From assembly GCF_030694575.1 (NCBI RefSeq), contig NZ_JAUYUS010000100.1, positions 62,001-126,000 on the forward strand: a stretch of 64,000 nucleotides of DNA. Direction: 5' to 3'. The notes below the pieces were generated by a model. The model made no database searches, was not told where the DNA came from, and saw nothing but the letters and a program-made list of their open reading frames with translations. The position numbers were made by a program, and so were the translations under genes. The number at the start of each line of letters is the position of its first letter. The first letter of the stretch is position 1. Of this stretch, positions 51,307 to 60,061 are shown in pieces. Origin of the DNA: Parvibaculum sp. (GTDB taxonomy: Bacteria > Pseudomonadota > Alphaproteobacteria > Parvibaculales > Parvibaculaceae).

Positions 51307-52305
51307 CTATTCGGCGTAGATATCCACGACATCGGATTCGGTGAAGACCGTGTAGACGCCGGCACCCGGGCTGCCGCCGACAACGACGAACTTGCCGTCC
51401 ATGGCGGCGGCCACGGCGCCGTGCCGCGGTGTCGGCATGGGCGCGGCGCGGCTCCACGAACCGCTCGCGACATTGAGGACGAAGTGATCGCCGTAAGTGC
51501 GCGGCGGACGGCGCTGCTCACCCCCTGTCACGTGAACCTTTCCGCCCATCAGCGCAGCGACATGCCCAGACCGCGCCTCGGGAAGCGGCGGACCGCTCTG
51601 CCAACGGCCGCTTGCCGGATCGAAAATATCCACGCGTGCCGTCGCGACGCCATTGTTCAAGCCGCCGATCACATAGATGCGCCCGTCGACTGCCAACGTG
51701 GCCGCCGCCACGCGCGGCGCCGGCATCGCGTCGCCCGTGACACTCCAGCGGTTGCTGCCGGGGTCGTAGACCAGAACGCGCAAGGCGTCGCCACCACGGC
51801 CGCCCAGCGCGTAAATCTTGCGGTCGACCATCACAAAGCCGTGCCCGGCACGGGCGGTGGGCATGGGGGCACCGTTGACCCATGTGCCGACCGCCGGGTC
51901 GTAAATCCAGGTCTTGGCAGTATCCCCGCCCTCCGCCGCGAGCGCCGTCGGCTCGCTGAAGGTGCCGAAGTCGGGCCGTCCCGTTTGCGGCGCCTCATAG
52001 CCGCCGGAGACATAAAGCCTGCCGTCGAGCTCTGCGATACCGAATTGCTGCAGCCCGACCGGAAGTCCCGGCGATGCGCGCCAGATATCCCCGCGCACGT
52101 CATAAATTTCCGCGACACTGCGCGGGCCGGACGTGCTGTCGCCGCCGATGACATAGAGTTCATTGCCGACAAGTGCGCCGCCCGCGAAGGCACGCCCGGT
52201 GGTCATTGGCGAACCATCGCTCCAACCTTCCGCCACAGCCACGCCCGGGAGCAACCCGAACAGCGCAAATGCGAATAGATGGCGCAGACCAGACCAACCG
52301 GACAT
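51307..52305 (-). CDS. secreted kelch-repeat beta-propeller protein
   Basis: This 332-residue protein has a signal peptide (SGLRHLFAFALFGLLPGVAVA) and about six kelch repeats, each with a Gly-Gly pair followed by Tyr/Trp positions (ELYVIGGD, RLYVSGGY, KIYALGGRGGD, RIYVIGGL, KVHVTGGE, KFVVVGGS). Family members include sialic-acid mutarotases and oxidases, but most are binding proteins. It is probably periplasmic. ATG 52305 follows GGAGGAG. It is not clearly part of an operon; mgtE stops 31 nt away on the same strand. Confidence 0.8.
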   Translation of the reverse strand: MSGWSGLRHLFAFALFGLLPGVAVAEGWSDGSPMTTGRAFAGGALVGNELYVIGGDSTSGPRSVAEIYDVRGDIWRASPGLPVGLQQFGIAELDGRLYVSGGYEAPQTGRPDFGTFSEPTALAAEGGDTAKTWIYDPAVGTWVNGAPMPTARAGHGFVMVDRKIYALGGRGGDALRVLVYDPGSNRWSVTGDAMPAPRVAAATLAVDGRIYVIGGLNNGVATARVDIFDPASGRWQSGPPLPEARSGHVAALMGGKVHVTGGEQRRPPRTYGDHFVLNVASGSWSRAAPMPTPRHGAVAAAMDGKFVVVGGSPGAGVYTVFTESDVVDIYAE

Positions 52306-52335
52306 CGCAAAACTCCTCCTGCCCCCGATACGCAC

Positions 52336-53721
52336 TCAATAAAACAAGATCAGCGCCGCGAGCCCCAGAAACGAAAAGAAACCGACGACATCCGTCATGG
52401 TCGTCACGAAAACCGCCGAAGAAACCGCCGGATCGGCACCGAGTTTATCAAGCCCCAGAGGAATGAGAATGCCGGTCAAGCTCGCGACCACCAGATTGAT
52501 CATTATGGCACCCGCAAAGACCGCGCCGAGCCACTCGTTGCCAAACAACAGAGCGGAAAGCGCGCCGAGAATTGCGGCAAAAATCATTCCGTTGAGAATG
52601 CCGACAAGGAACTCACGCGAAATCGTCCTGCGCACGTTGAAATGTACGAGATCGCGCGTAGCAAGCGCGCGCACGGTGACCGTCATGGTCTGGGTGCCTG
52701 CATTCCCCCCCATCGAGGCGACGATGGGCATAAGGACGGCAAGGGCGACCATTTTTTCGATCGTGGCATCGAAAAGCGCGATTACCGAGGCGGCGAGAAC
52801 GGCAGTTACCAGATTGACCAGCAACCAAGGGACGCGGCTGCGGCTTGTCTGCAGCACGGAATCCGATATCGATTCCTCGCCGAGACCGGCAAGCAGGCGA
52901 ATATCCTCCGCCGCTTCCTCGCTGATAACCTCGACGATGTCGTCAACGGTGACCACGCCGACAAGGCGCCCGCCCTCGTCCACGACGGCAGCCGAGATCA
53001 GGTCGTATTTGCTGAACTGGAGCGCCACTTCTTCCTGGTCCATTTCCACCGGAATAAGCGTCTGCTCCGTCTCCATGATTTCGGAGATCAGCACCGGCCG
53101 CTTGGAGCGCGTGACGCGCGAGAGCGGCACCGTGCCGATAGGCCGGTATGCCGGATCGACAACGAAGATTTCGTAGAATTCATGCGGCAGTTCTTCCGCC
53201 TCGCGCAGATAGTCGAGCGTCTGGCCGACGTCCCACTGCGGCGGCACGGCAACGAGCTCGCGCTGCATCAGGCGGCCGGCGCTGTATTCCGGATAGTCGA
53301 GCGACTGTTCCAGCGCGGCGCGCTCGCTCGCGGGCAATTGTTCGAGAATGCGGCGCTGTTCCGCCTCGTCCATATCCTCGAGGAGATAAACGGCGTCGTC
53401 CGAATCCATTTCGGTCAGCGCGGCGGCAAGGTCCTTCGGATCGAGCAGTTCGATCACATGGTCGCGCACACTTTCATCGAGTTCGCTGAGGACCTCCGGA
53501 TTGAAATCGGTCCCGAGCATGCCGACGAGATCCTGGCGCTCGTCGGGCCGCAGCAATTCGAGAAGCTCGGCAAGGTCGGCAGTCCGTAGCGGCAGCACCA
53601 GTTCGCGGGCCTGCGCTTTGTCGGCACGATCGACCGCATCGACGACCGAGCGCACGAAGGTCGGCGAGAGCGCTTCCTCCGCGAGGTCTTCCACTACGTC
53701 GGTGGTTGCCGGATCGGCCAA
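52336..53721 (-). CDS. mgtE: magnesium transporter MgtE
   Basis: This 461-residue protein has an acidic N-domain (about 20-150; LLDPKDLAAALTEMDSDDAV), a CBS pair (about 155-275; ISEIMETEQTLIPVEMDQEE, VVDEGGRLVGVVTVDDIVEV) and a five-helix membrane domain including PWLLVNLVTAVLAASVIALF and MGGNAGTQTMTVTVRALA. MgtE is a Mg2+-gated channel in which magnesium bound to the N and CBS domains closes the pore. I see no recognisable M-box riboswitch in the 160 nt upstream. Confidence 0.95.
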   Translation of the reverse strand: MADPATTDVVEDLAEEALSPTFVRSVVDAVDRADKAQARELVLPLRTADLAELLELLRPDERQDLVGMLGTDFNPEVLSELDESVRDHVIELLDPKDLAAALTEMDSDDAVYLLEDMDEAEQRRILEQLPASERAALEQSLDYPEYSAGRLMQRELVAVPPQWDVGQTLDYLREAEELPHEFYEIFVVDPAYRPIGTVPLSRVTRSKRPVLISEIMETEQTLIPVEMDQEEVALQFSKYDLISAAVVDEGGRLVGVVTVDDIVEVISEEAAEDIRLLAGLGEESISDSVLQTSRSRVPWLLVNLVTAVLAASVIALFDATIEKMVALAVLMPIVASMGGNAGTQTMTVTVRALATRDLVHFNVRRTISREFLVGILNGMIFAAILGALSALLFGNEWLGAVFAGAIMINLVVASLTGILIPLGLDKLGADPAVSSAVFVTTMTDVVGFFSFLGLAALILFY

Positions 53722-53856
53722 ACGGCACTGCTCCCAGAATGAATCGCGCTCACGAACTGGGGCGAGTGTGCGTTATTTGCCCGGGCCCCGCCAGCCGCGC
53801 ATGGCGGAAAAAAGGGGACGAAACCGCGAAAAACCGGAATTGAACCCGAGAGTCAA

Positions 53857-53878
53857 AAGCCCGGCCAAAAGGCCGGGC
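53857..53878 (-). terminator. intrinsic terminator after tRNA-Leu
   Basis: GCCCGGCC-AAAA-GGCCGGGC forms a tetraloop hairpin. On the minus strand it is followed by a TTTT run, just past the tRNA-Leu 3' end. Confidence 0.75.
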
Positions 53879-53884
53879 CAATGA

Positions 53885-53971
53885 TGGTGCGGTCGAGAAG
53901 ACTCGAACTTCCACGGGAGTTACCCCACAGCGACCTCAACGCTGCGCGTCTACCAATTCCGCCACGACCGC
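53885..53971 (-). tRNA. tRNA-Leu (GAG anticodon)
   Basis: On the minus strand the 87-nt gene starts GCGGTCGTGGCGGAATTGGT, folds with a 7-bp acceptor stem (GCGGTCG with CGACCGC), anticodon loop GTTGAGG giving anticodon GAG, a long variable arm typical of leucine tRNAs, a T-loop GTTCGAGTC, and an encoded CCA end. It reads CUC/CUU codons. A hairpin terminator follows. Confidence 0.95.
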
Positions 53972-54043
53972 ATGTCTCGTGAGCCGGGGGGATGTAACAA
54001 ATCCCCGACACTTGCTCAAGCGGCAAATAGCGGGAAAGGCAGG

Positions 54044-54868
54044 CTAAATCCCGTCGCCGTCCAGATTGTTCGGCAGATGGATGCCGCACTCGTCCTTGTC
54101 GCGCCCGACCCAGCGGCCATCGCGGTAGGAACCGCCTTCCGGCACGCGCTCCGTGCAGGGCATGCAGCCGATGGAAAGATAGTTGTCCTTCACCAATGGA
54201 TGGCGCGGCAGCTTGTGTTCGTCGACATAGCGTTCGAGATCGTCCTGGCCCCAATAGGACAAGGGATTGATCTTGAAGCGCGTGCCGAGGTCTGAGCCGG
54301 GCTCGCCCGTGCCGCGGACTTTTTCCTCTTCGATCGGGTCCATGCCTGCCCGGGCACTGGTCTGGAAACGCTTGCGGCCCGTGATCGAAGCGTCGAATCC
54401 CCGAAGCGCGCGCTCCAGCGGCAGCACCTTGCGGACATAGCAGCAGGCATCGGGATCGGCGTTCCACAAACCGCCATTCGGGTCCTGGGCCGCGAGGTCG
54501 GCCGGGTGCGGGCCGACCGCTCGGATGTCGGTGAGGCCGAGCTTTTCCTGCAGGCGGTCGCGATAACGCAGCGTCTCGCCGAAGAGCTTGCCGGTATTGA
54601 GGAATATCACCGGCGTCGTCGGATCGACCTGCGCCACCATGTGGAGAAGGACGGCCGATTCCGCGCCGAAAGACGAGACGACGGCGATCTTGCCCGGAAA
54701 TTCGGTTTTGATCATCGCCTCGAGAAGCTCAACGCCGCCAAGGCCCTTATGGGTTTCGCGCAGGCGGGCCAGCGCAGGCGAGGCAACGGTCGCCGCGTCC
54801 ATGATGGCCGCGCGCCCTTCGCTCATCGCCGCGGTGCCGGGGCGCCGCCTCAAATCGATCGCTGTCAT
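54044..54868 (-). CDS. cysH: adenylyl-sulfate (APS) reductase, CysH type
   Basis: This 274-residue reductase has the PP-loop VVSSFGAESAVLLHM (about residues 61-75), FLNTGKLF, and paired cysteines ACCYVRK and GCMPCTERV that bind a [4Fe-4S] cluster. The cluster motif marks APS (not PAPS) as substrate, the assimilatory route in most Alphaproteobacteria. KRFQTSARAGMDPIE carries a conserved Arg. It reduces APS to sulfite using thioredoxin or glutaredoxin. Its start overlaps the stop of the upstream siroheme gene by 4 nt, tying sulfate reduction to the siroheme cofactor of sulfite reductase. Confidence 0.92.
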   Translation of the reverse strand: MTAIDLRRRPGTAAMSEGRAAIMDAATVASPALARLRETHKGLGGVELLEAMIKTEFPGKIAVVSSFGAESAVLLHMVAQVDPTTPVIFLNTGKLFGETLRYRDRLQEKLGLTDIRAVGPHPADLAAQDPNGGLWNADPDACCYVRKVLPLERALRGFDASITGRKRFQTSARAGMDPIEEEKVRGTGEPGSDLGTRFKINPLSYWGQDDLERYVDEHKLPRHPLVKDNYLSIGCMPCTERVPEGGSYRDGRWVGRDKDECGIHLPNNLDGDGI

Positions 54869-55425
54869 GACAGCCAGCCTTTCTCTTCGATATAGGCATC
54901 GACCCTGCGGCCGATTTCCGCGATTTCGATGCCTTCGGCGCGCCATGCCTTGCGCTGCCGGCCGAGTTCATCGAGCCGCCCGGCCCATTCAGGTCCGAAG
55001 AGACCTTCCAGGTGCCGCCTCAAGCGCCGCGCGAGACCGGGGGACTTGCCGCCGGTCGAAACGGAGATCGTGAGATCGCCGCGCCTGAGGATCGAGGGGA
55101 CGTGAAAGTCGCAGAGCGGCTTCACATCCTCCGTATTCACGAGCCGCCCAGCGGCCCTTGCCTTGCCCGCCAGCGCGGCACTCTCCCTGTCGTCCAAACC
55201 CGCCAGGAAGACGATATGAGCCTCCTGGAGCGCTTCGGCGGCGGGGCGCGCGCCCTTGAGCCGCTTTCCCGCCTGCTTCGCCAGCGCCGCCGTGGGCGCC
55301 TGCGAATAGACCTCGAGATGGGCCGCCCCCGCTGCATCGAGCGCGGCGAGGCGCTTTTCAGCCACTTCGCCCTCGCCGACAAGGACCACTTTGAGGGAGC
55401 CGAGATCGATCAGGATCGGAAACAT
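54865..55425 (-). CDS. precorrin-2 dehydrogenase / sirohydrochlorin ferrochelatase (CysG N-domain type)
   Basis: This 186-residue protein has the Rossmann start FPILIDLGSLKVVLVGEGEV (about residues 2-21) and RGDLTISVSTGGKSPGLARR (about 127-146), as in the N-terminal CysG half or Met8. It makes siroheme from precorrin-2, the prosthetic group of sulfite reductase. It lacks the CysG methyltransferase half, so uroporphyrinogen methylation must be done by a separate enzyme. ATG 55425 follows GGGAGG. It forms an operon with cysH, starting upstream of it. Confidence 0.88.
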   Translation of the reverse strand: MFPILIDLGSLKVVLVGEGEVAEKRLAALDAAGAAHLEVYSQAPTAALAKQAGKRLKGARPAAEALQEAHIVFLAGLDDRESAALAGKARAAGRLVNTEDVKPLCDFHVPSILRRGDLTISVSTGGKSPGLARRLRRHLEGLFGPEWAGRLDELGRQRKAWRAEGIEIAEIGRRVDAYIEEKGWLS

Positions 55426-55552
55426 GCGCACCTCCCAAGGTGGCCTTCTGACGCGCGGGCGCTCTAATTCCCGCAAGACATAACAACTATGCCGTATAAT
55501 TCAACTCACGTCCGTATATTATTGTAATTCACACTGAACTTAGGAGAAATAC

Positions 55553-55577
55553 AAAAAAGGGGCCCGAAAGGCCCCTT
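55553..55577 (-). terminator. intrinsic terminator of fliN
   Basis: AAGGGGCC-CGAAA-GGCCCCTT is a perfect 8-bp stem with a six-T run on the minus strand, 38 nt after the fliN stop. Confidence 0.85.
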
Positions 55578-55614
55578 GTCCGACGTGAACGCAATGGAGG
55601 AGACAGGCGGAAAC

Positions 55615-55863
55615 CTAGTTCTCGCCGCCCATCAGAACGGAGGTGATGGAAACCGCAACCCGTTCCCCCTGCACGACAATTTCGCCGCGCGCGATCGGCA
55701 CGTTGTTGGCGAGGACCCAGATTTCCTCGTCCTGCCTGGTGTCGAGCTCGATCACGGCGCCGCGGCCCATCTTCAATAGCTGATGGATCGGCATGGTGGA
55801 TTTGCCAAGCACGACTGAAAGCTCGACGAAGACATTGTTGACGGAATTCACGCTAAGCCCCAC
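55615..55863 (-). CDS. fliN: flagellar motor switch protein FliN (solitary, short)
   Basis: This 82-residue protein is a SpoA/FliN C-terminal domain: VNNVFVELSVVLGKSTMPIH, LLKMGRGAVIELDTRQDEE and VPIARGEIVVQGERVAVSIT. It resembles the switch-complex protein that, with FliM and FliG, sets rotation direction and aids export. The gene is alone here, divergent from lipB, with no other flagellar gene in the window, and it is shorter than typical FliN proteins (about 100-140 residues), keeping just the core domain. Its GTG start follows GGGAG. Confidence 0.85.
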   Translation of the reverse strand: MGLSVNSVNNVFVELSVVLGKSTMPIHQLLKMGRGAVIELDTRQDEEIWVLANNVPIARGEIVVQGERVAVSITSVLMGGEN

Positions 55864-55915
55864 TTGCCCGGTACTCCCTTACACGGTGCCTAAAGTCGCA
55901 TGCTAGAGTTACTCC

Positions 55916-56593
55916 ATGGTTAAGCCGCTCATCCTCGAAAACCCCGCCTTGGAAGCCCCGGAATGGCGGATTTCCGACGTTCCCGTGCCTTACGAGGAGG
56001 CGGTGAAAACCATGGAGGAACGCGCGGCGGCGATCGCGGAGGGCGCGGCGCCCGAGCTTGTCTGGCTGCTCGAACACCCTGCCCTCTACACCGCCGGCAC
56101 CAGCGCGGACGACAGCGATCTTATTGATCCCAAACGCTTTCCCGTCTTCAGGACGGGACGCGGCGGGCAGTACACCTACCACGGGCCAGGCCAGCGCGTG
56201 GCCTATGTGATGCTGGACCTGAAACGGCGGAAGCCCGACGTGCGCGCCTATGTGCAGGACCTCGAACGCTGGCTGATCGCGACTTTGGCCGAATTCAACG
56301 TGACCGGCGAGACGCGGACAGACCGCGTCGGCGTATGGGTCAGGCGGCCGGAAAAGGGTCTGACGGCGGAAGACAAGATCGCCGCCATCGGCGTGCGCAT
56401 CCGGAAATGGGTGACATTTCATGGGGTTAGCCTGAACGTCGAACCGGACCTCGATCATTTTTCGGGGATCGTGCCGTGCGGGATAAGCCAGTTCGGCGTG
56501 ACGAGCCTCGCCGATCTCGGCCGGACGGCGACCATGGCCGATGTCGACATGGCGCTCCGAAAAACCTTCGACGGCGTGTTCGGACGGGACTGA
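55916..56593 (+). CDS. lipB: octanoyltransferase LipB
   Basis: This 225-residue enzyme has [20 protein letters not shown] (about residues 81-100), [17 protein letters not shown] with the catalytic Lys (about 153), and the catalytic Cys in [15 protein letters not shown] (about 185). It moves octanoyl groups from ACP to lipoyl-dependent enzyme domains, first step of protein lipoylation. It is divergent from fliN, 53 nt apart. No lipA is nearby. Confidence 0.95.
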   Translation: MVKPLILENPALEAPEWRISDVPVPYEEAVKTMEERAAAIAEGAAPELVWLLEHPALYTAGTSADDSDLIDPKRFPVFRTGRGGQYTYHGPGQRVAYVMLDLKRRKPDVRAYVQDLERWLIATLAEFNVTGETRTDRVGVWVRRPEKGLTAEDKIAAIGVRIRKWVTFHGVSLNVEPDLDHFSGIVPCGISQFGVTSLADLGRTATMADVDMALRKTFDGVFGRD

Positions 56594-56684
56594 TTTTCGT
56601 CAGCAAACGGATGGAAACGGGGACAAGTCCGATTTCCGTTTCCGCAGCGCGGCTTGCGGGCCTATCCCCTCACGATGGATCAGG

Positions 56685-56746
56685 GACTGTCACGCGACTG
56701 TCATCGAACCGTCGCAAATCACGGTTTCATATAATCCGTATACGGA
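56685..56746 (-). repeat. Family D 62-bp dispersed element, copy 2
   Basis: On the minus strand this matches the 20131 copy across all 62 nt with about 14 differences, sharing TCCGTATAC, GATTA, CGATGACAGT and GTGACAGTC. A 16-bp perfect palindrome AATCCGTATACGGATT (56733-56748) overlaps one end. It lies between the convergent lipB and autotransporter genes. Confidence 0.6.
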
Positions 56747-56757
56747 TTGACAACCGG

Positions 56758-56805
56758 TTATCCCCGGTCCTTTGGACGAGATTCGCATGGCGGCACCGGG
56801 GATAA
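56758..56805. repeat. 11-bp inverted repeat with TTATCCCC motifs
   Basis: TTATCCCCGGT (56758-56768) is the perfect inverse of ACCGGGGATAA (56795-56805). A third GGGGATAA lies at 56812-56819. The motif resembles a relaxed DnaA box (TTATCCACA) but is not exact. It probably ends transcription between two convergent genes. Confidence 0.45.
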
Positions 56806-56850
56806 GTGCGCGGGGATAAATTCGATCCGCTCTCCTCTCCTCCCCCCGCC

Positions 56851-59817
56851 TCAGAACTCGACGCGCACCTCCGCCTTCAATCCGTGGTCGCGGGCGTCCG
56901 ATGCGTATTCGCCCGCATAGCCGAGCGTGAGCTTCGTATCGGTGCCAAGCCGGAAGGCAATATCCCCGCCCAGCGCGAGCGTGTCCTCCGCGACCGGCGC
57001 ACCCCGCGTGGTGAAGGGCGAAGCGGGCGCGGAAGCGAAGGCCGCGCGGGTGGCGGGATCGACATCGCCGAAGGCGTGGCGCCAGGCGAGCGAACCGGAG
57101 AGCGCGACCTGGCCGGTCTCGCGGCGGGCGCGCAGGCCGAGGGTCGAGGTGCCGGTGGTGTTGTCCGACGCGGCGATGGTGAGCGCGGCGGGCCCACCCG
57201 TTTCCGTGAAGCCCTCGCTGCGGACATGGGTGACGGCGAGGCCGGCAAAGGGTGTCAGCACGGCGGAACCCATGCCGACATCCATGCCGGCCTCAACCGA
57301 TGCCTGGACTGTGTGAGATGCATAGTCCGCGGCAAGATCATTCGTCAGTCCGCCAACGATGACGGTGCGCTCCGCTTCCGAGCGGCCATAGCTGTAGCCG
57401 AGCGTGGCGCCGAGATCGATGACCCCGAACGTCGCGCCCGCATAACCGGCGACGTGGAAATTGTCGCTGTCGCCGGAGGAGGACAGCGCCGATACGTCGA
57501 ATGTCGAACGGCTGTAGCCGAGCGCGAAGCCGACGCGGCTATTCTCGCCCACCGCCTTGTCGGCACCGCCGAGGAAACCGGACGAGCGGCGGTCGAGCTT
57601 CGCCGCCGTCGCCGTGGCGTCGTTGGTGCCCCAGCTTCCGAAGAGCTGGCCCCAGACGGCAGGCGCATCGGCGGCAAGCGCGTCGCCCGCCGCCGGAGCG
57701 TATCCCGCCGACGACGCGACCCGCGCGCCGGAGAACATCTGCAGGCGGACCTGCAGCACGTCGCGCAACTGCTGCGCCGAATTGAAGGCGGCGCTGCCCG
57801 CGCTGCCATAAGCCTCGCCCGACAGCGCATCGAAGGCGGCGCGCGCTTCCTCTTCGGTCATCGTCAGGATTTCATCATAGATCGGGTTGCCCGGCCCGAG
57901 CCCGTTCGTGGCGGAGGCAACACCCTGCTGGTTCGGCGTCGTCGTGACTTCGGCGAAGTCGATGTCGTTGCGCAGGAGCGTCATGCGGACATTGTTCGCA
58001 TCGTAGCTGAGGTCCGGCGTCAGAAAGGCAAAATCGGATGCGATGCCGCCGAACGTCCCGTCGAGGCCGCCATCGGCGGTCAGGATCGTCCGCGTCAGGT
58101 ACCACGGATAGGAGCCGGCAAGCCCGACATGCGCGACGCTGGCACCGTTGAGATATGCCGTACCCGTCACATAGATGAGATCGACGGTGTTCGATGACGT
58201 GCCCACCTCGACTTCATAGGTCGAGTCGGCGTCGAAGGTGAGGTCGCCCGCGACGGTCAACGTGCCGACCGAGCTGCCCGGCGCGATGACGGCGCCTGCA
58301 CCGAGCACCGTGGTGCCGACCGTGCCGGAGCCGCCGAGCCGCGCGTTGGCGACGTCGAGTGTACCGCCGAGCGAACCGTTGACGATGAGCGTCCCCGCCT
58401 CGACCGTCGTCGTCCCGGAGAAGCCGGAGTTGTTGCCCGACAGCGTCGTACTGCCATCAAGAACACGCAAGGCGCCGGCTCCGTAAATATCCGTACCGAA
58501 CACATAGCCGGAATTCGTGTGATTGAAGACAAGCTCGCCCGTGCCGGAACCGAAATGGAGCTCGTCGACATTGAATGCGCCTGCGGCGACAGCAGAATCG
58601 CCGGCCGCCGCGCCGATGTTGATGGTACCGCTGGCATTCGAACCAAGGGCCGCGACCGCGTAGAGAAACTCGACCGTCGCGCCATTGGCGACCGTCAGGA
58701 CGCCATCGCCGTAGTTCCCGATATGGATTGTATCGCTACCGGTCATGGACGAGCCTTCGCCGTCCACCGTGATCGTGCCCGAGCTTCCTCCCAGGTTGCC
58801 GGCATAGACGTTGTCAGCGCTCACCGTGCTGCCATTGGTGATGGTGAGCGTACCGGTGCCCGCACCGCCGACCTCGATCGCAGAGTCAGCAATCCATGTC
58901 GAGTCCTCGCCGTCCACCGTCACGGCGCCGCTTCCGCCGGCCTCCTGGCCGATATAGCCCCTGAAGCTGCTCACCATGCCGCCGCCGGATATGTCGAGAG
59001 TGCCGTCGCCCTCATAACCGACGGCGATATCCCAATCGACCGTCCATGCAGAATCCGCTCCGTCCACAACAACATGACCCAAGCCGCCGGACAGAAAGCC
59101 GACAAAAGCGGACTGGCTGCTTGCGCTGCCACCATCCGTAATGTCGAGCGTACCCTCGCCCTCATAACCGACGTAAACGCTGTAAGCGGTGCTGAATGTC
59201 GAGTCCGCTCCGTCGACGGTTACCGTGCCGACACCGCCGGAGGAAAAGCCGATCGCGCTTGTGGAAGTGGCATCGACCGCGCCTCCGCCGGTGATGTGAA
59301 GCGAACCGTTCCCCTGATTGCCCACCGTGAAGTTGGCGCCCGTCCAGACCGATCCGGCACCGTCCACCGTGGCGGTGCCCGTCGCGGTAGCCGTGAGTGC
59401 GATAATGCCGCCGCCGGCGCCGCTGTTCACGATGCCGCCATCTGTAATATCGAGAGCACCGCTGCCGGAAAATCCGACAACGACCCCGCCGGCCGCCGTC
59501 AGCTCCGCATCGGGGCCGGTCACCTCGACGGCACCGCTTTGCCCCGCACTCTGACCGATCCAGACGCTCGACGCGGCGGCGCCATCGGCCCCGATCTCAG
59601 CCGTGCCGCCATTGTTGATGTTTGCCTGATCGCCGGAGGTGGGGACGCCGCTGTTCCAGTTCGCCGGATCGAACCAATCGCCGATGGCGCCGGTCCAGTC
59701 GGTGGCGCCGGCGGGCGAGGCGGCGAAGACGCAGGCGGTGAGCGCCGTGGTGACAAGGAGCGCGGCACGGAAGGTGCGCGCGTTCTGTCCAGAGTTCCGT
59801 ATTGCAGATTGTTTCAT
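56851..59817 (-). CDS. autotransporter with repeated-strand passenger
   Basis: This 988-residue type V secretion protein has a signal peptide (residues about 1-38, ending AGATDW), a passenger of about 12-13 units of 30-45 residues carrying VTVDGxxSxW and GTLxITxGGxV patterns (the PEP-CTERM/T5SS-associated repeat type), a Gly/Thr/Ser-rich linker and a C-terminal beta-barrel (about residues 720-988) ending in VEF. The passenger should form a parallel beta-helix on the cell surface. No catalytic or adhesion motif is seen, so adhesion is the default guess. It is monocistronic, with about 240 nt upstream. Confidence 0.88.
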   Translation of the reverse strand: MKQSAIRNSGQNARTFRAALLVTTALTACVFAASPAGATDWTGAIGDWFDPANWNSGVPTSGDQANINNGGTAEIGADGAAASSVWIGQSAGQSGAVEVTGPDAELTAAGGVVVGFSGSGALDITDGGIVNSGAGGGIIALTATATGTATVDGAGSVWTGANFTVGNQGNGSLHITGGGAVDATSTSAIGFSSGGVGTVTVDGADSTFSTAYSVYVGYEGEGTLDITDGGSASSQSAFVGFLSGGLGHVVVDGADSAWTVDWDIAVGYEGDGTLDISGGGMVSSFRGYIGQEAGGSGAVTVDGEDSTWIADSAIEVGGAGTGTLTITNGSTVSADNVYAGNLGGSSGTITVDGEGSSMTGSDTIHIGNYGDGVLTVANGATVEFLYAVAALGSNASGTINIGAAAGDSAVAAGAFNVDELHFGSGTGELVFNHTNSGYVFGTDIYGAGALRVLDGSTTLSGNNSGFSGTTTVEAGTLIVNGSLGGTLDVANARLGGSGTVGTTVLGAGAVIAPGSSVGTLTVAGDLTFDADSTYEVEVGTSSNTVDLIYVTGTAYLNGASVAHVGLAGSYPWYLTRTILTADGGLDGTFGGIASDFAFLTPDLSYDANNVRMTLLRNDIDFAEVTTTPNQQGVASATNGLGPGNPIYDEILTMTEEEARAAFDALSGEAYGSAGSAAFNSAQQLRDVLQVRLQMFSGARVASSAGYAPAAGDALAADAPAVWGQLFGSWGTNDATATAAKLDRRSSGFLGGADKAVGENSRVGFALGYSRSTFDVSALSSSGDSDNFHVAGYAGATFGVIDLGATLGYSYGRSEAERTVIVGGLTNDLAADYASHTVQASVEAGMDVGMGSAVLTPFAGLAVTHVRSEGFTETGGPAALTIAASDNTTGTSTLGLRARRETGQVALSGSLAWRHAFGDVDPATRAAFASAPASPFTTRGAPVAEDTLALGGDIAFRLGTDTKLTLGYAGEYASDARDHGLKAEVRVEF

Positions 59818-60061
59818 TGCCCCGTTTTCCCACGCTCACGCGACCGCCTTGCGCCAGGCAAGGCTCCGCCATGGACGGTGCTGACGCACCATCGCCGCCG
59901 ATGTCGCTATTTTCCGATGACGGCCGACGCAACCCCATTCGCGCGTCGGCCGATGCGCAGAAGCTATGAGGGCGCTTGCTGGCGGTCAATTGTCCGCAAC
60001 GGTTCCGGGCTGACTTTTATTGGGGGGAATTTTGGGGAGGGTGGAAGAAAGGGGACTGGCT

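Noticed and set aside
56758-56819. Replication origin suggested by three TTATCCCC motifs
   Set aside because: The motifs differ from DnaA boxes at a key base, two of them form a hairpin, and no dnaA, hemE, parAB or AT-rich unwinding region is nearby.
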